Source: Ascoidea asiatica (lineage: Eukaryota; Ascomycota; Saccharomycetes; Ascoideales; Ascoideaceae). Taken from it: DNA of 64,000 nucleotides. The stretch spans positions 9,028 to 73,027 of the forward strand of contig BCKQ01000010.1 of NCBI GenBank assembly GCA_001600695.1. The letters are read 5' to 3'. Below are positions 1-12,159 of the stretch, in pieces. Below the pieces are notes generated by a model that was not told the DNA's origin, ran no database searches, and saw nothing but the letters and a program-made list of their open reading frames with translations. Position 1 is the stretch's first letter; every line of letters starts with the position of its first letter. A program made the translations under genes and the position numbers.

Positions 1-372
1 CACATGATAGCCGACTATCTGTGTACCTGTACACAGACTCATGCAAGGTCATGTAAATTGATGTATTCTTCATGCAACTTATTGCAACTTTATGCANCAA
101 TATGTATATTTATGCCTAATTNTGCATCTCTATGCATAATTATACATAGTGTTCACACATTATTNTATAATATANCTCTTTTACGTCTACTATAGATACG
201 TGTCTTTTAGACCTTCACCACCTATGGTNTTAGTACGAATATATGCCCTAGCATATATAGATCTCTATTGTTTCCAACAGATATTATTAGCTATATGCCG
301 ATTTGATACAAATATATATATATATATATATATATGACGGTTCACATAAACACGGAGAGTTATGATTTGTAT

Positions 373-409
<37 letters not shown>

Positions 410-3400
410 TGTATTTAGTAATATAAATGTACATTCCATTGAACACATATTGACATATCAATATAGGTATGTAAATATATATTTATAAATATATCTATAC
501 AACTTTGATCACTCGCCAATAGGTTTATATATAATCTTATTAACGGCTATGGCCTACGAATCGCTGTACGTTTATTCACATCCTCATATATACCTACGAT
601 CCCACATGGAAACCACACTGGTCAAATTCGGGTAAATNATACAGCATATAAAGAATGATACCCCATTACCTGCTATACATACAGAGAATACTCAAGCAAC
701 CCCTTTGCAGTGAACAGACCACCTAATGTGAAATAGAGGAATACGGGATAACAGTCAGGCNACAATGCAGCTAATCATTGCATGAGTTATAATATGTGCA
801 ACACAAGCATTAACCAAATGAATTTATTAGCATAGACCGCCGAAAGCAAAGAGATATGTTGACACAACCCTCCATCTCCTTGCCAAAGCCTACAGGTGCA
901 TCACACAACCTCAGGGTGAAGTAACAAATACAACCTACTCACGGAGAAAGTAATAATATATTAATGGGTGCATTACCTTATAGGACAGCTACACAGCTGG
1001 TAAGGCCCTGAATGTGAGACCATAATAGCCAAATATCTTTGGTAATTACCGTCAAGCTAAAACAACAATTTAAGGCTCGCCATTGAAAATAGGTTATTCA
1101 CGGCTCCCAAAAAGTNACCAATTGTATGTTTACTTTAACCGCAACAACCATTAGTATTTAATACAACATTTCTTAAACATATTNATAAAGATACTGCTTA
1201 AGTATTTACAACAGCTGCGTAATAATACCTACTTTCCAGCGAATGCAAAAAAAATCAATTATAGACATACTATGCTTACATTCTACATCGTAGTGAATAA
1301 AATAGCTAAATAAAAGTAAAAATTCAAAAATGATTATTTTACGTAAACTCATCCAATACAAGTTTTGTAGCTGAACACAGATTAGGTTATGATTGTATAA
1401 CTTTAGTGATTTATTTACTGCGTTAGTAAAACCAGAATATTATTCCCAAATTGAACTGTCTACAATTAAAACTAATGCATTTATATTTGTTGTTCTTTCT
1501 AGAGTCTGAACTCCCATAATGAAGTCAAATAAGTAATTTAATATTTNATACATGCGTGTCTCAGTTNATTATTTGTGATGAATATTTATTAATATAGCTT
1601 TATTGCTTAAAAAAATATATATATTTTTGTGGATATATATGTAGATCATGCATATTATATTTAGCAAACATATAATATTATGCAATACAAGTACAAGAGA
1701 GAGAACTACAAATATATCACCTCGTAATAATTTGTTTTAGTCTCTTTTCATTACGTTTCCTGTTACATTTTATATAAAATGCGCTTAACTCAGACTGTGA
1801 AATTGGAATTGACTTATCCACTAGGGCAGGGACTCTAGTAGTATCCCAATACAACGTGTTTAATGTAATATTTGTTNGCAAAGCATATTTTAATAAGATA
1901 CCGCCATTATGAATGTTTGATTAACAACCAATCATAATAATCGTATATTNCTCAGACCTATTTGTAGATAATGAACATGTTTTAGGAGGGTGTGGCCTAT
2001 ANGATTTAGTTTTCTTATTTGATTTACTCTTATATATCAATAGTTTATGCTAGAGANGTAAGCGATTACTAGACTACATGACCATGCAACATTATGTAAG
2101 CCATTGCGCGGCTACGCTCAGTATACGTTCCCTTATGAATGTTTACGTATATTCAGTAAACTTCACCACTCTGCAACAAGGACAAACATTCCCTAACATG
2201 TCCGGATATAAGCTAACAAGTAACGATATTTTCTTCAATTATGATTCAGAATATAACACTACATGCCAATTCACTATAGCGTTTATAGTCCTATGAATCT
2301 AATTATCTTATGCGAAGAAATTGTATGCTAAGTTAGCTAGAGAAACAAATTATTTTNTTCCTGAATCTTACAGTAATATTTTTTTCGTTATATTACCATA
2401 TGTGTTTTACTTCCACTGTTTACGAAGACCTTATAATAGAGCCATATATTGTGTAGCATATAGTTTAAATGATATTAAATATTCATCATACCATGGAGCT
2501 ACAATATCCACTTAATGGCCAGATATTAAATATGCGGTGTTAAGGCTTTGATGATAGATGTTATATAGTTGTTAAGCATAATTTCAGTATCTTGGCCTTA
2601 TACATGGATTCTAAAAAACAGGAAACCAGAATATACACATCAACGATAGCTAAATGGCCTGAATGAAACATAGTANAATACGGTTTTAGTAGAATATAGA
2701 CTATATGCAGACATATAGACCTGTACTCTGGCAATTAAAGACACTTATATGACTTTTAAATTTGTAATTTTAGAAGATCAGAAGCCCTTTATTTGTTTAG
2801 AATATAAATCTAACAGTATAAGCATTGAAACTAGTCTATTATGCCTGAGAGAAAAATTTCAAAANAGAACTTTCTTTAGAATATCGGATGTTGTTCACGG
2901 AATGAAGATAAGTGAAAAACACGTAAGTAACATTGAATTGAACCATAATGGCTATACAATCATATTGCTCATTAGTTTTCATTTGTGAGGAAAGTTAATA
3001 GTTGATCTTTTTAAAAATTCGGGAACTACTTTCCTGTCACCANACAATAACAATATAACAAATCACTCCCTTGATGTGCTTGTCAACTTAATCAACTTCT
3101 GTGTGATAGCGACCATCAGTTCCAGTATCTATTATCAATGTTCTGTAAGACATGAATGATGATAAAAATAGAGCCGGATTCCCTTCATTGTTTTGAATAT
3201 AAATAGTTAGAAATTATCAANTTGATATTCAAAAAGAGGGTTGACAGGAGGCCCGTACCCAATGTNAGAAAGTCTAATAGAAAAGGGTTTAGCCCTGAGC
3301 TCATTACAGGGTTGGTGGCTGATACTCAGAATACTGGTCTGACTAAGCAACGGAAGTCACGTATAGCGGAACAGTCCCAATCCGGCGAAATTCCGGGGCT

Positions 3401-4139
3401 ATTTTAAGTAAATCACCCATTACGAAAAGGCACGTAATAGTATTTGAACGTTCAGGACTCAGCTACTTTCAGTATTTCCCAGCTTTTAATTCTCAATTTA
3501 TATAAGACACAAATCAAGCTTGCAATCATACATCTACTTAGATTTCATTTTTCAACACCCATGGCAGANGGCAGTAAATAAATATAGGTAGAGAGTACTC
3601 TCCAACCTTTAAGCAATGATTTAGCAAAAGGATCATTTGCAAAACAATAATGCCAATTAAGTCACGTTAAATTGATATTTCTGTATATGTTTTGTAGTTT
3701 GATTATAGCTCAGGAATAAAACCGTTTAAACGTTAGCTTTTTGGTCACCTTTCAAAAGTGAATATTCATTAAGTATTTGCTAAATTTTTCAATTACTAAA
3801 AAAATTGCGATTATTGAGAGCCAACAAGTTGTATTTTGCTCAATACCCNCAACTCTGGCTCATTATAACACTTAGTCAATCAAATAAGATCCAGTGTTAT
3901 TTTAAAGTGCATGCCTGAGACTTAAAGCTAAAGGTATATACTATTATCGGAAAACACTTTTATAGTTATTGCTATCAATAAGTCATTATTAAAAATNACA
4001 AGGGGTTATTAATTTTCGAAAAAGGATCTATTAAATATTTACGTTTATTTCAACTATTTACGGTACTTCAATTGGTTTGAAAAATAATATATTTCCNTAT
4101 AGCCGGAGCTGCCAGACTTGAACACGTAAGGTTTCACTT
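1..4139. other. gene-poor AT-rich region
   Basis: I see no supportable gene here. Short reading frames near 2078-2296, 2321-2515, 2749-2988 and 3222-3407 lack recognisable motifs, and the last begins at a TTG codon. The only stretch with more balanced base composition is about 3220-3410, which could be a fragment of an old coding sequence, but I cannot assign it. Dinucleotide AT runs occur near 312-405. The stretch may be decayed or subtelomere-like DNA; no telomeric repeat is visible. Confidence 0.6.
312..405. repeat. two AT dinucleotide microsatellites
   Basis: Two runs of alternating A and T, roughly 312-335 and 377-405, are separated by about 40 bases of ordinary sequence. They are simple repeats with no associated gene. 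Confidence 0.9.
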
Positions 4140-7100
4140 TACAGCATATTTTTGGAATCAGTTATGAACTTCATCTCTACTGAGAAAGCAAATTCTTGAG
4201 CCGACTTTTTTACATCTATTTGTGACAAAATTATAGCTCCATATTTAAAGAGCTTATATTTATAGCACTTATCAATATGATCATCAATTAACTTCGAAGA
4301 TTGGAATCTGAAAAACTTGTTACTAGATATACCATCATGGACTTCAACTGAAAGTAGACTATGATAGTTTCAAATTGCAAATAAATGCTTGCACGGTAAT
4401 CCCATCTGCGAAACAAACGCACAATTGCATACTACTGGAGATATATTGGAGGAAATAACACTGTTACAAAGAGATTTCCAGAATGTGGAGCGGCTGAGGC
4501 AGAAACTATGGCACTTCCTCAAGACTTTGGTAATTAGATCATGTAAAACAGTCATATATATGTCTTGGCTGGCAACAGTTAATCTTATTTTCGAGTCACC
4601 CATATTAAGACTGCAAAGAGGCCAGAGAGACCGTGCATTATTGTCATCCATTTATTGGCATAGTCAGTATAGTCAGAAACAGCTAAGTTCTGCCAGCTTA
4701 TCACTTGGAGATTTGAGGCTGTAGAAACTAGTCCAATCACAAGACCAGCGAGATCATAACGTCTTACTTGACTTAGAATAGATTTCATGTTTTCCACATG
4801 ATTACTGGTTGATATTATATATCGCTTTAAATTGCTGTTTNCATACAATGCCCATTGGCAGTGATATTTTGCTTCTGTCAAGTAGATATATGAATCAGCC
4901 CTTAAGTCTGGTCAGAAATATGTTTTTAATTCCTCCAAAATNCTAAAAAACTTTGCCTGACATGGCGGGTTAGCAGCATCAAAAAATAATTTACTGACTG
5001 TTTTAATATTTGATTTGGAAACATATTTTATAAANTTTTTTTCAAATGAACGTGGTCTATTACCCATTTTTCAGGAGATATCTCATAGAATTGCGTTAAC
5101 AACCCCTTCTGCATATCACTTACAAATGTTATGCCCTTAAAACTTTCGGCTGACAGTCTGTATTTAAAGAATTAACGAATCTGTTATAGTACTGATAGAC
5201 TCTACAAGGAAAATCTGAAATCCTAAAATAACTCTATTGTTATTAGAAGTAAGTACCANGAACAATAAAACAATAATCTTTTCAATAAAAGTATTGAATG
5301 AGTTCACGAAGGTTCCATCAACAGCCACAACATTTAGTGACTTTTCCAAAATATTTTCAAGTTCCGGTATAAAGTATGTAAATTCACAGAAAAAAGCAGC
5401 AGCCTGTGTTGTTTTGAGTACATTTTCCAAAGTATTTTTCACAGTGTCTAACAATTTAAAATGAATGAGCTTCTTTGTTTTTACTGCTTCCATTGAATTA
5501 TCTTATTGTGATGAAGAATAAACTTGGCCATATTGATCTGGGATTCCACATTCAAGACCTGAAGTCTCAACGGGTTCTTCAGAACTTTTCTCTTCCATAT
5601 TTATAATTTTTAANGTTTCAAGGGCAATTTATAATAAACTCCTCATAGATTTGTCAGAATGTGCTGCTGATTCTTCATTGAAAGTTAGATTTTCATTGAC
5701 TGAAAGCTTTCCCATATTAATTTCGCAGAAGNTTTCCGTTGAAACGTGGTAGAACTTGTTATCTATAAACAAAACTAAATTGGCATTTAAATCATTAACC
5801 ATTCCTATTAACAACTTGACACCGTTGGCTGACGAAAACATTAATGATGCTGGATGGTTGCTGAAAANTTTTTTAAGACTATTATTGTACAACTCTTTCT
5901 CTAGCGATTGTAACATGACATTTATCTCATTTTTCTCATGGTCTGTTTTTGCTTTGGATAAAGCAACTTTTGCAGTTTCATCAGAAACACCTATAATAAA
6001 CAACAATAATTGCTTCATGCCTTTACGTAACTGTGTGATATCTCCAATAACGGTGTATAGGCTATGAAATGTATTTGTTAGAGAAATTAGTAACNGTTTA
6101 TGATAAAGTTTTTTGTTATNTGCCTTGCCAGGCATAATCTTGCAAACCAATGACTTACAATTTTTTAGCAACAGACTGTCTACACCGTCGACAGCTTGAC
6201 ACTGATGTTGTTGAAGTATTAAAATGACCTTAAATCTACCTGTTGCATCAGATTTAGCTCTGAATACTATTACACTGCAAGCCTGACACTTATACGAAAC
6301 TATATTACCCCCATTTCTTATTCCAGACTCCTTTGTTGAACTTGGAATTTTGCGTATGCACCTTAACATTATATGAATATAATCTACCATTGCTGTTTCG
6401 TTTACAAATGTTGAACCCTTGNGAATAGAACCATTACTAAACATAAAAAGGATTTCTGGATGAAGNAGCCGTCCCTTACAATTAATTGGGTTTATAATTC
6501 TTTTATCTACTATCTCCGGCCATTGGNCAAACGCTGATACCTCCAACAAAGGCATTGTTTTGTCTGTTACATTTACTTCGCTTAAAGCAATTGTACCCTT
6601 AACGTTGTTGTTTGAGCTTATAGTTAACGGTTCTGTTTCACCCGACGTTATCGCCGTGGAAACTCCAACTCTACTAGAAATATATAAGGTATTATGATTG
6701 TCAACATGTTCATCATCCTCTTCCCCTATGTTAATATCTGGCACAAGATGTAGTTCTGTAAAACCATCTATAGATTAAGCAGCTGTGATGGAATCGGCCA
6801 GCATAGCGTTAGCAGTAATCATTCAAAAACCCTCTAGACTACCTTGCATATTGTCAAATGTATTTTCATGACTATTATAATTAATTGTATTAATATCAAG
6901 ACCTGATAATAACACCATGTCGGCAACTCTAGTTAGATTGATTGATGGAGGTGTATCCATAACACGATTTTCAAACTGAGATATGGTTGTAAAATGTNGA
7001 TTATTTCCTAGTGGGGTGCTAAACGTTGTTTGTGATATGGGACCTGTTTCCCCTCTTGGTCTATGGGTTTTCGTCTCCTAATTACTGGCGATATCGCTAG

Positions 7101-7260
7101 ACATAATCATAGCCCTGGTTGTTCCACTGTCTCTGTAACCAGCTCGTTGAATCTCGTATTTGGCCTTAATTGCAGCATATCCATCCGGATCCAATTGACT
7201 ATGCGTCATACTAATGGTACTGTTAATTTCTTTTTCGAGCTCTAACTGTTGTAAAACCAC
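4140..7260 (-). pseudogene. Mutator-like (MULE) transposase relic
   Basis: Decayed transposase read on the minus strand. The N-terminal part (about 7260-5629) carries a zinc-finger-like Cys/His block near 6300-6210 (CQAC then HQC), like the FLYWCH/WRKY-type DNA-binding region of MULE transposases. A DDE catalytic core follows: VVAVDGTF near 5340 supplies the first Asp and FVSDMQKGLL near 5125-5100 the second. A C-terminal SWIM zinc finger (CNC, then CKH) lies near 4430-4380, the typical MULE order. From 7260 to 5164 a single frame is kept, broken only by stops near 7080, 6825, 6775, 5630 and 5507. Downstream of 5164 the frame shifts repeatedly. The frame upstream of 6744 opens from GTG codons, so no authentic start is claimed. 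I could not define terminal inverted repeats. MULE identity is well supported by motif order; the outer limits are approximate. Confidence 0.8.
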
Positions 7261-7515
7261 TTGGGTGAATGGTTCAACTGAAAGCTACTTCGAAAAGTGA
7301 GCAGTAAAAAGAATGAATTTAAACTAAGTAAAAATTTATGAAAATAATAATATATTAAAAATGCAATAACCAATATTTTAATATTGATTATGGGAAAAAC
7401 TATAGAATTATGTTAATTGTAAAAAAATAATGTAAAAGTTGATAATTTTAAAAGATGGAAATAAATTGAGAAAAATAAATAAAAAGTGAGTTAATTTATA
7501 GAAAAAAAAATATAC

Positions 7516-8518
7516 TTAAGACGTAGAAAACCCAATAAATTCAACATCACCAGAATCACTTGAATCACTAGATATGGCAGAAAAATTATTAAATTCTGTA
7601 TATAAACAATCAAAGACAGATTTTGTAAAATTAAAATTCTTACGTTTCATAATACGCCAGAGACGATCCTTAGGGATGGTATTTTTATTAGAGTCAACTT
7701 CCATTAGATAAAACTGATTGGTTATAGGTTTCTGGATTAATTACCAATTTTCCAATATCCTTTTTAACCGTGTGATAACGAACGGTACCATCCGTATGTA
7801 AGTAAACACAGAATTTTTGTAATTTTGTTAAGCCCTTTAATTGAGCAGGATTGCCTGAAAGTATTTTGTTAAAGAATTTCGCTGTCACACCTTTTTCAAC
7901 AACAACCTTAATACTCTCAATGTCTTGCTGCATACTCGTAATAGTCAACTAATGTTACATAACATCCTCAATTAAGTAACGATGTTCCGTTGAGTANTTG
8001 AGGGGATGTAATACTAGTTCACAAATTATTTGGGAGATATCGTGTTCATAACAGATACATCTAGCCTTTTCCCCAAACAAAATGGAATGTACAATAATAA
8101 TATATTGAGCACATGAAGAATATTTTGAAAAAGCCTCATTTTTTGTGGCATTAAAGAAAAACGGATATTTGATAGCCTCTGCCATAACATAAGGGGCTAT
8201 CTTTTTGACAACATTGAGGGCAGATAGTAAAAGGGGGGTGCATGTACCTAGATAATAAAGTTTATTACTAATGTATGAAATAAAAAAATCAGCTTTCGCA
8301 AAATATACTGATATTGGGAAATGATTTGCACTGATCATCATGATTTCGGATATAACCCTTGCCAATTTAAAATGAACTTGATTGTCTGATTCCATTTCAA
8401 TAAAAAATGATGTTTTATTTTTAATGAAATAGTATTCAAGGATAGGCAACTTATAAATTTTAACCTTATAGTTGAATTTGCTAATTGTTTCTGAGATTGA
8501 TGTAGATAATGAAGTCAT
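7516..8518 (-). pseudogene. broken unrecognised gene
   Basis: The reading begins with ATG at 8518 and runs 187 codons. It meets TAA and, two codons later, TAG near 7955-7949, then continues in the same frame for 84 codons. A one-base shift near 7700 joins it to a third piece ending at 7516 with an acidic Ser/Asp-rich tail. Joined, the product would be roughly 330 residues. I recognise no family: there are no Cys/His clusters, no nucleotide-binding loop and no clear signal peptide. The 21-bp tandem array at 8654-8838 lies 136-320 bp upstream of its ATG. It shares strand with the adjacent MULE relic, so it might be an accessory gene of a larger dead mobile element, but this is a guess. Confidence 0.45.
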
Positions 8519-8653
8519 ATTGTAAATTGATTTGATGTCGAAAATAAATTATGTTCGAAGAGAAGAAAAAGAAATATTGTTGCTTAAATAGAGGAAAAAT
8601 ATGATCGTACCAAATTAAGACCATATTTATGGGCAATGTCATATGTTAGTTTT

Positions 8654-8838
8654 TGATACTAATATTAAGTTTCTGATACCAATTGAAAATTTCTGTTACA
8701 TATATAAAAACAAATCGATACCAATGTTAAAAAATTTGATACCAATGTTAGAGATGTTGATACCAATGTTAACGTTCTTACATTCATATAAAAACAGTTT
8801 GATACTAATATTAAAGAATTTGATACCAATGTTAACCA
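8654..8838. repeat. phased 21-bp tandem repeat array
   Basis: About nine units start near 8654, 8675, 8696, 8717, 8738, 8759, 8780, 8801 and 8822. The main unit carries GATACCAATGTTAA, with variants GATACTAATATTAA. Two units (8696 and 8780) are a different type built around ACAT..ATATAAAAACA. Spacing is 21 bp almost throughout. The open reading of 70 codons across it only reflects the period being a multiple of three. Confidence 0.9.
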
Positions 8839-9647
8839 GGGTTACGAATAGCTAATCTGTAAAAGACTAAAAAAATTCTGATAAAAAAGAAAAAAAAATA
8901 AAAAAAAATTAATTTAAAAATATTTAATGTAGAAATAATTTGAAAAGTAAAAGGTAAACGAAAAAGTTCTACCAGACAGTTTCCATGTTACCTCATAGAA
9001 GTGTTTTGAAAATGAATATCTTAAAAAAAAGTCTGATTAAAAGNTTCACAAAAATATTTTAGGAATACCTAACTTGNTATTGTAAGGTGAGCTACACCTT
9101 ACACTGTAGGATTGTATTTTTCAAATTTCCAAACATGCTTTTTTTATCAGTTTCAGTATACCATCCCATTGTCTTAAAATATTCCTTTAGATAATTGGTG
9201 GTTATGAGCGATGATATATTTTATATTTGGTTGCTACTCAACAGCAAGCAGCTTATAAATGTATATATCTCAAATGTAAATTTGTGTTCGCAGGATTTAA
9301 TTTTAACTTATAATTATCAAGTTTCACAGTCGTTAATTAGTTTCTTATTGATTTGATTATGAACCTGCCGGAATATAATGAGTCTTTACAGTTAGGATCT
9401 TGAAAATTATCTTNATTATAGGAGTCGTATTCTATTGGTTGATACCTGCCCGAACAATAAAAAGTTAGACCTATGTAACTTTAATAGGGGACTATGTTAT
9501 TTTCATTTGAATTAATGACCTGCCAACCCATGAAATGGTATTTGTCCAACATTTCATTCACGTGCTTTAGTTTTAAGTAAATATAATTCTGAGCATCATT
9601 TCTAATACTCCCTCCATTTGTTNTTAAAATTTGGTTCTGATGAAGAG
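8839..9647. other. intergenic, no gene seen
   Basis: AT-rich spacer without a supportable reading frame. The only structured item is the dyad at 9081-9103. Confidence 0.6.
9081..9103. promoter_or_regulatory. perfect 9-bp dyad with 5-nt centre
   Basis: TGTAAGGTG and CACCTTACA are exact reverse complements separated by AGCTA. It could be a protein-binding dyad or a small hairpin; no adjacent intact gene supports either role. Confidence 0.35.
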
Positions 9648-11500
9648 TTCAAAGCTCTCAAGCAAATAATTTAAATAATCTTACTCCAATTCATAATATA
9701 AATAATTCAAAAGATTTACCAGTATCTGTTACTCCTTCAATTACTCAAACAACAATTGAAGAGCAAACTACTACTTTATCTCCAGGTTATTCAAATAATA
9801 TCAATAATCAACAACATCAACAACAACAACAATCTCAATCTCATGATAATTTNTCTAATATCAATCTTAATAACTTAAACAATTTAAATTAAATCAATAA
9901 TTCAACCAATACATTAAATTCCATAAACAATATCATTAATAATCTTAAGAACATCAATATTAACAATCAAAAAGGGGAAGAAGATTTAATCCCAACTTCA
10001 ATTGTAATCGAAAATATTCCTTTCTCAATTACAAGAGAACAATTAGTAGATGAAATGTCAAATTTAATTTTTCCTTTACCATATTTATTTAATTATCATT
10101 TTGTTAATGGTGTCTTTAGAGGTCTGGCATTTGAGAATTTTACTTCAACTGAGGAAACTTCATTAGTTGTTAGAAATTTAAATGGTAGGGAAATTGGTGG
10201 TAGAAAATTAAGANTTGAATATAAAAAAATGCTACCATTAATTGATAGAGAAAGAATTGAAAGAGAAAAACGCGGAAAAACAGGCCAATTAGAAAACCAA
10301 ACAGGTCAATTAGAAGAACAACATATTCAACTTCAACTGCTTGTTTAACAAGTTTATTTTCTGTAAGTTCTGCTCGTCCTGGTATTAATAATTCAAGTAA
10401 TTTAAATAATATGAACAATAGTATCAATAACAATATTAATAACTATATCAATAATAATAATAATAATAACAACAACTGTAACAACAATATTAATAATAAT
10501 CTCAATCAAAATAAATTCGATTTAAATAATATGATCTTAAAGAACACAAATTCAAATAATAACAANAATAACTCAAACTCTGCTGAAGATTCTATCCTTC
10601 AATTCCTTCAGTTTAAAACACTTCAACTCTACCAAATAATTTAAATTTTAATGATTATGAAACTTTAGAATATTATACAAGACTAATTTTATTTTAAAAT
10701 GATCCAAAAAAATGCTATAATGAATTAGCTTATCCTTCTACAATTTCTCAAAATCATCAAAAATATTTATATACTTTAGCTAGCTTTTTAAATTTAGTTG
10801 AATCTAATGAAAATCCTTTAATTCTTATTAAAAGAAAACAAAACAATTTACAAAATTTTAAACATATTTNAGCTCATCAATATTTAGATAACATCAATAA
10901 TAATTAACATTGATTAGCAAGAACTCAGTCTCATTCTTCTTTTGGATTATTAAAGAATGCTAATATTAATAAAAGTCCGAATTCTGCTAATAATTTATTT
11001 GCTCCACAAAGATTTAATCAATCTCAGCAGTATAATTATGGCAATAATAATAATATTAATAATATTAATAATGGCACGGCAATTCAATCTAATAATTCTA
11101 ATATTGTCGCTCCATTACCACTATCAAGATCTCATGTTTCTTTTATTAACAATAAACCAACTCAATNAGGCCCTCATTTATCTTCAGCTGCTTTATCTAA
11201 AGCAACTAGATCCTATGATGATATTCGTAATATTCCATTAATTCATCAACAACCTCAATCTCAATCTCAATCACAAAGAAATCCTCAAATGGCTTCTCCA
11301 TATTAACAAATCTCTCAAGCTCCAACTACAGAAATTGAAATTAATTCAAGATATAATAATTCTACAAATAATTTAACCNTCAATCTACCATTTGGCGTTG
11401 GTATTCATGATAATTCAAGTAATACTTTTGTCAATCATTTAATTTCAAATAATGTTACAAGTTCTATTATCAATAATAATTCTTCTTTTCTTTAAATCAA
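9648..11500 (+). pseudogene. PIN4 (MDT1) RRM-protein relic
   Basis: The RRM around 10000-10300 reads as a close match to yeast Pin4: IVIENIPFSI, then LPLPYLFNYHF, FRGLAFENF, GREIGGRKLR and EYKKMLP, followed by RERIEREKR. A second block near 10640-10860 matches the conserved Pin4 segment after the Asn-rich linker (DYETLEYYTRLILF, NELAYPSTIS, FLNLVESNENP). Poly-Asn and poly-Gln linkers lie between. Pin4 is an FHA-binding G2/M and DNA-damage regulator. The copy is dead. It has a frameshift near 10320 and another near 11490. It has in-frame stops near 9890, 10638, 10697, two at about 10905-10911, and one near 11304. Each stop is one transition away from CAA or CGA. No start codon survives upstream of 9648. 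An intact copy presumably exists elsewhere in the genome. Confidence 0.85.
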
Positions 11501-11559
11501 TCTCAATTATCTCATCAATCTTCAGTTGCTACTTTGAACCAAAATAATAATAATTATAT

Positions 11560-11830
11560 TGGTGGAATTCGTGGCTCTTCAGTGAGAGTACATGCTTTGG
11601 AAAATCACCGAGACGCTATGGTCCGACACGATGGTATGGCTAATGTTTATAAATTTGTTAAAACTTGTCCGTGAATTGATATTGGTTTGCCTGCTATTTC
11701 ATGTAACTTTATCAGTAGTGCTGATTTGATTTTCTAAAGGGATGTTTACAATATTATTGTTTGTAAATCACTTAGTGCTAATAATATTTTATCCAAATCT
11801 ATTATACTCAAAAATAATGTCTTGCATTAT
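11560..11830 (+). pseudogene. unrecognised coding relic
   Basis: A frame with coding-like composition reads SSVRVHALENHRDAM and KTCP-stop-IDIGLPAISC, broken by TGA and TAA. It may be the C-terminal end of the PIN4 relic or the remains of a separate gene. The yeast Pin4 tail as I remember it does not contain this segment. I cannot assign it. Confidence 0.3.
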
Positions 11831-12159
11831 TACGGACTCAAGCCCAACCAGGTCAGTTCCTTGCTGCTGGAAAATGTCATCTTTATGGTCTTTGAATTAC
11901 TAGGCACATGAAAAATGGAAAGTGGTTGAAATAATATCNATTTCAGGTGTACGAATGGAGCAATTGGTATCCCAGCTTCATTTTAAATTTTATTTCACCA
12001 AAACCATGATAAAGTTGAACCTAAACAGTCATCAACACGCATAATATCAAACATCTTTACCTAATCACTGGTCAGATTATCTAAAAAAAATCAGCCATTA
12101 GTATTTTGAGTCTATTTGTTTCCCTAACATTAATGAGTAAATTTAAATCAAATTTAATT

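Noticed and set aside
8643-8855. 70-codon frame with a repeated LIPMLxx heptad
   Set aside because: It is the translation of the 21-bp DNA repeat; no flanking coding evidence.
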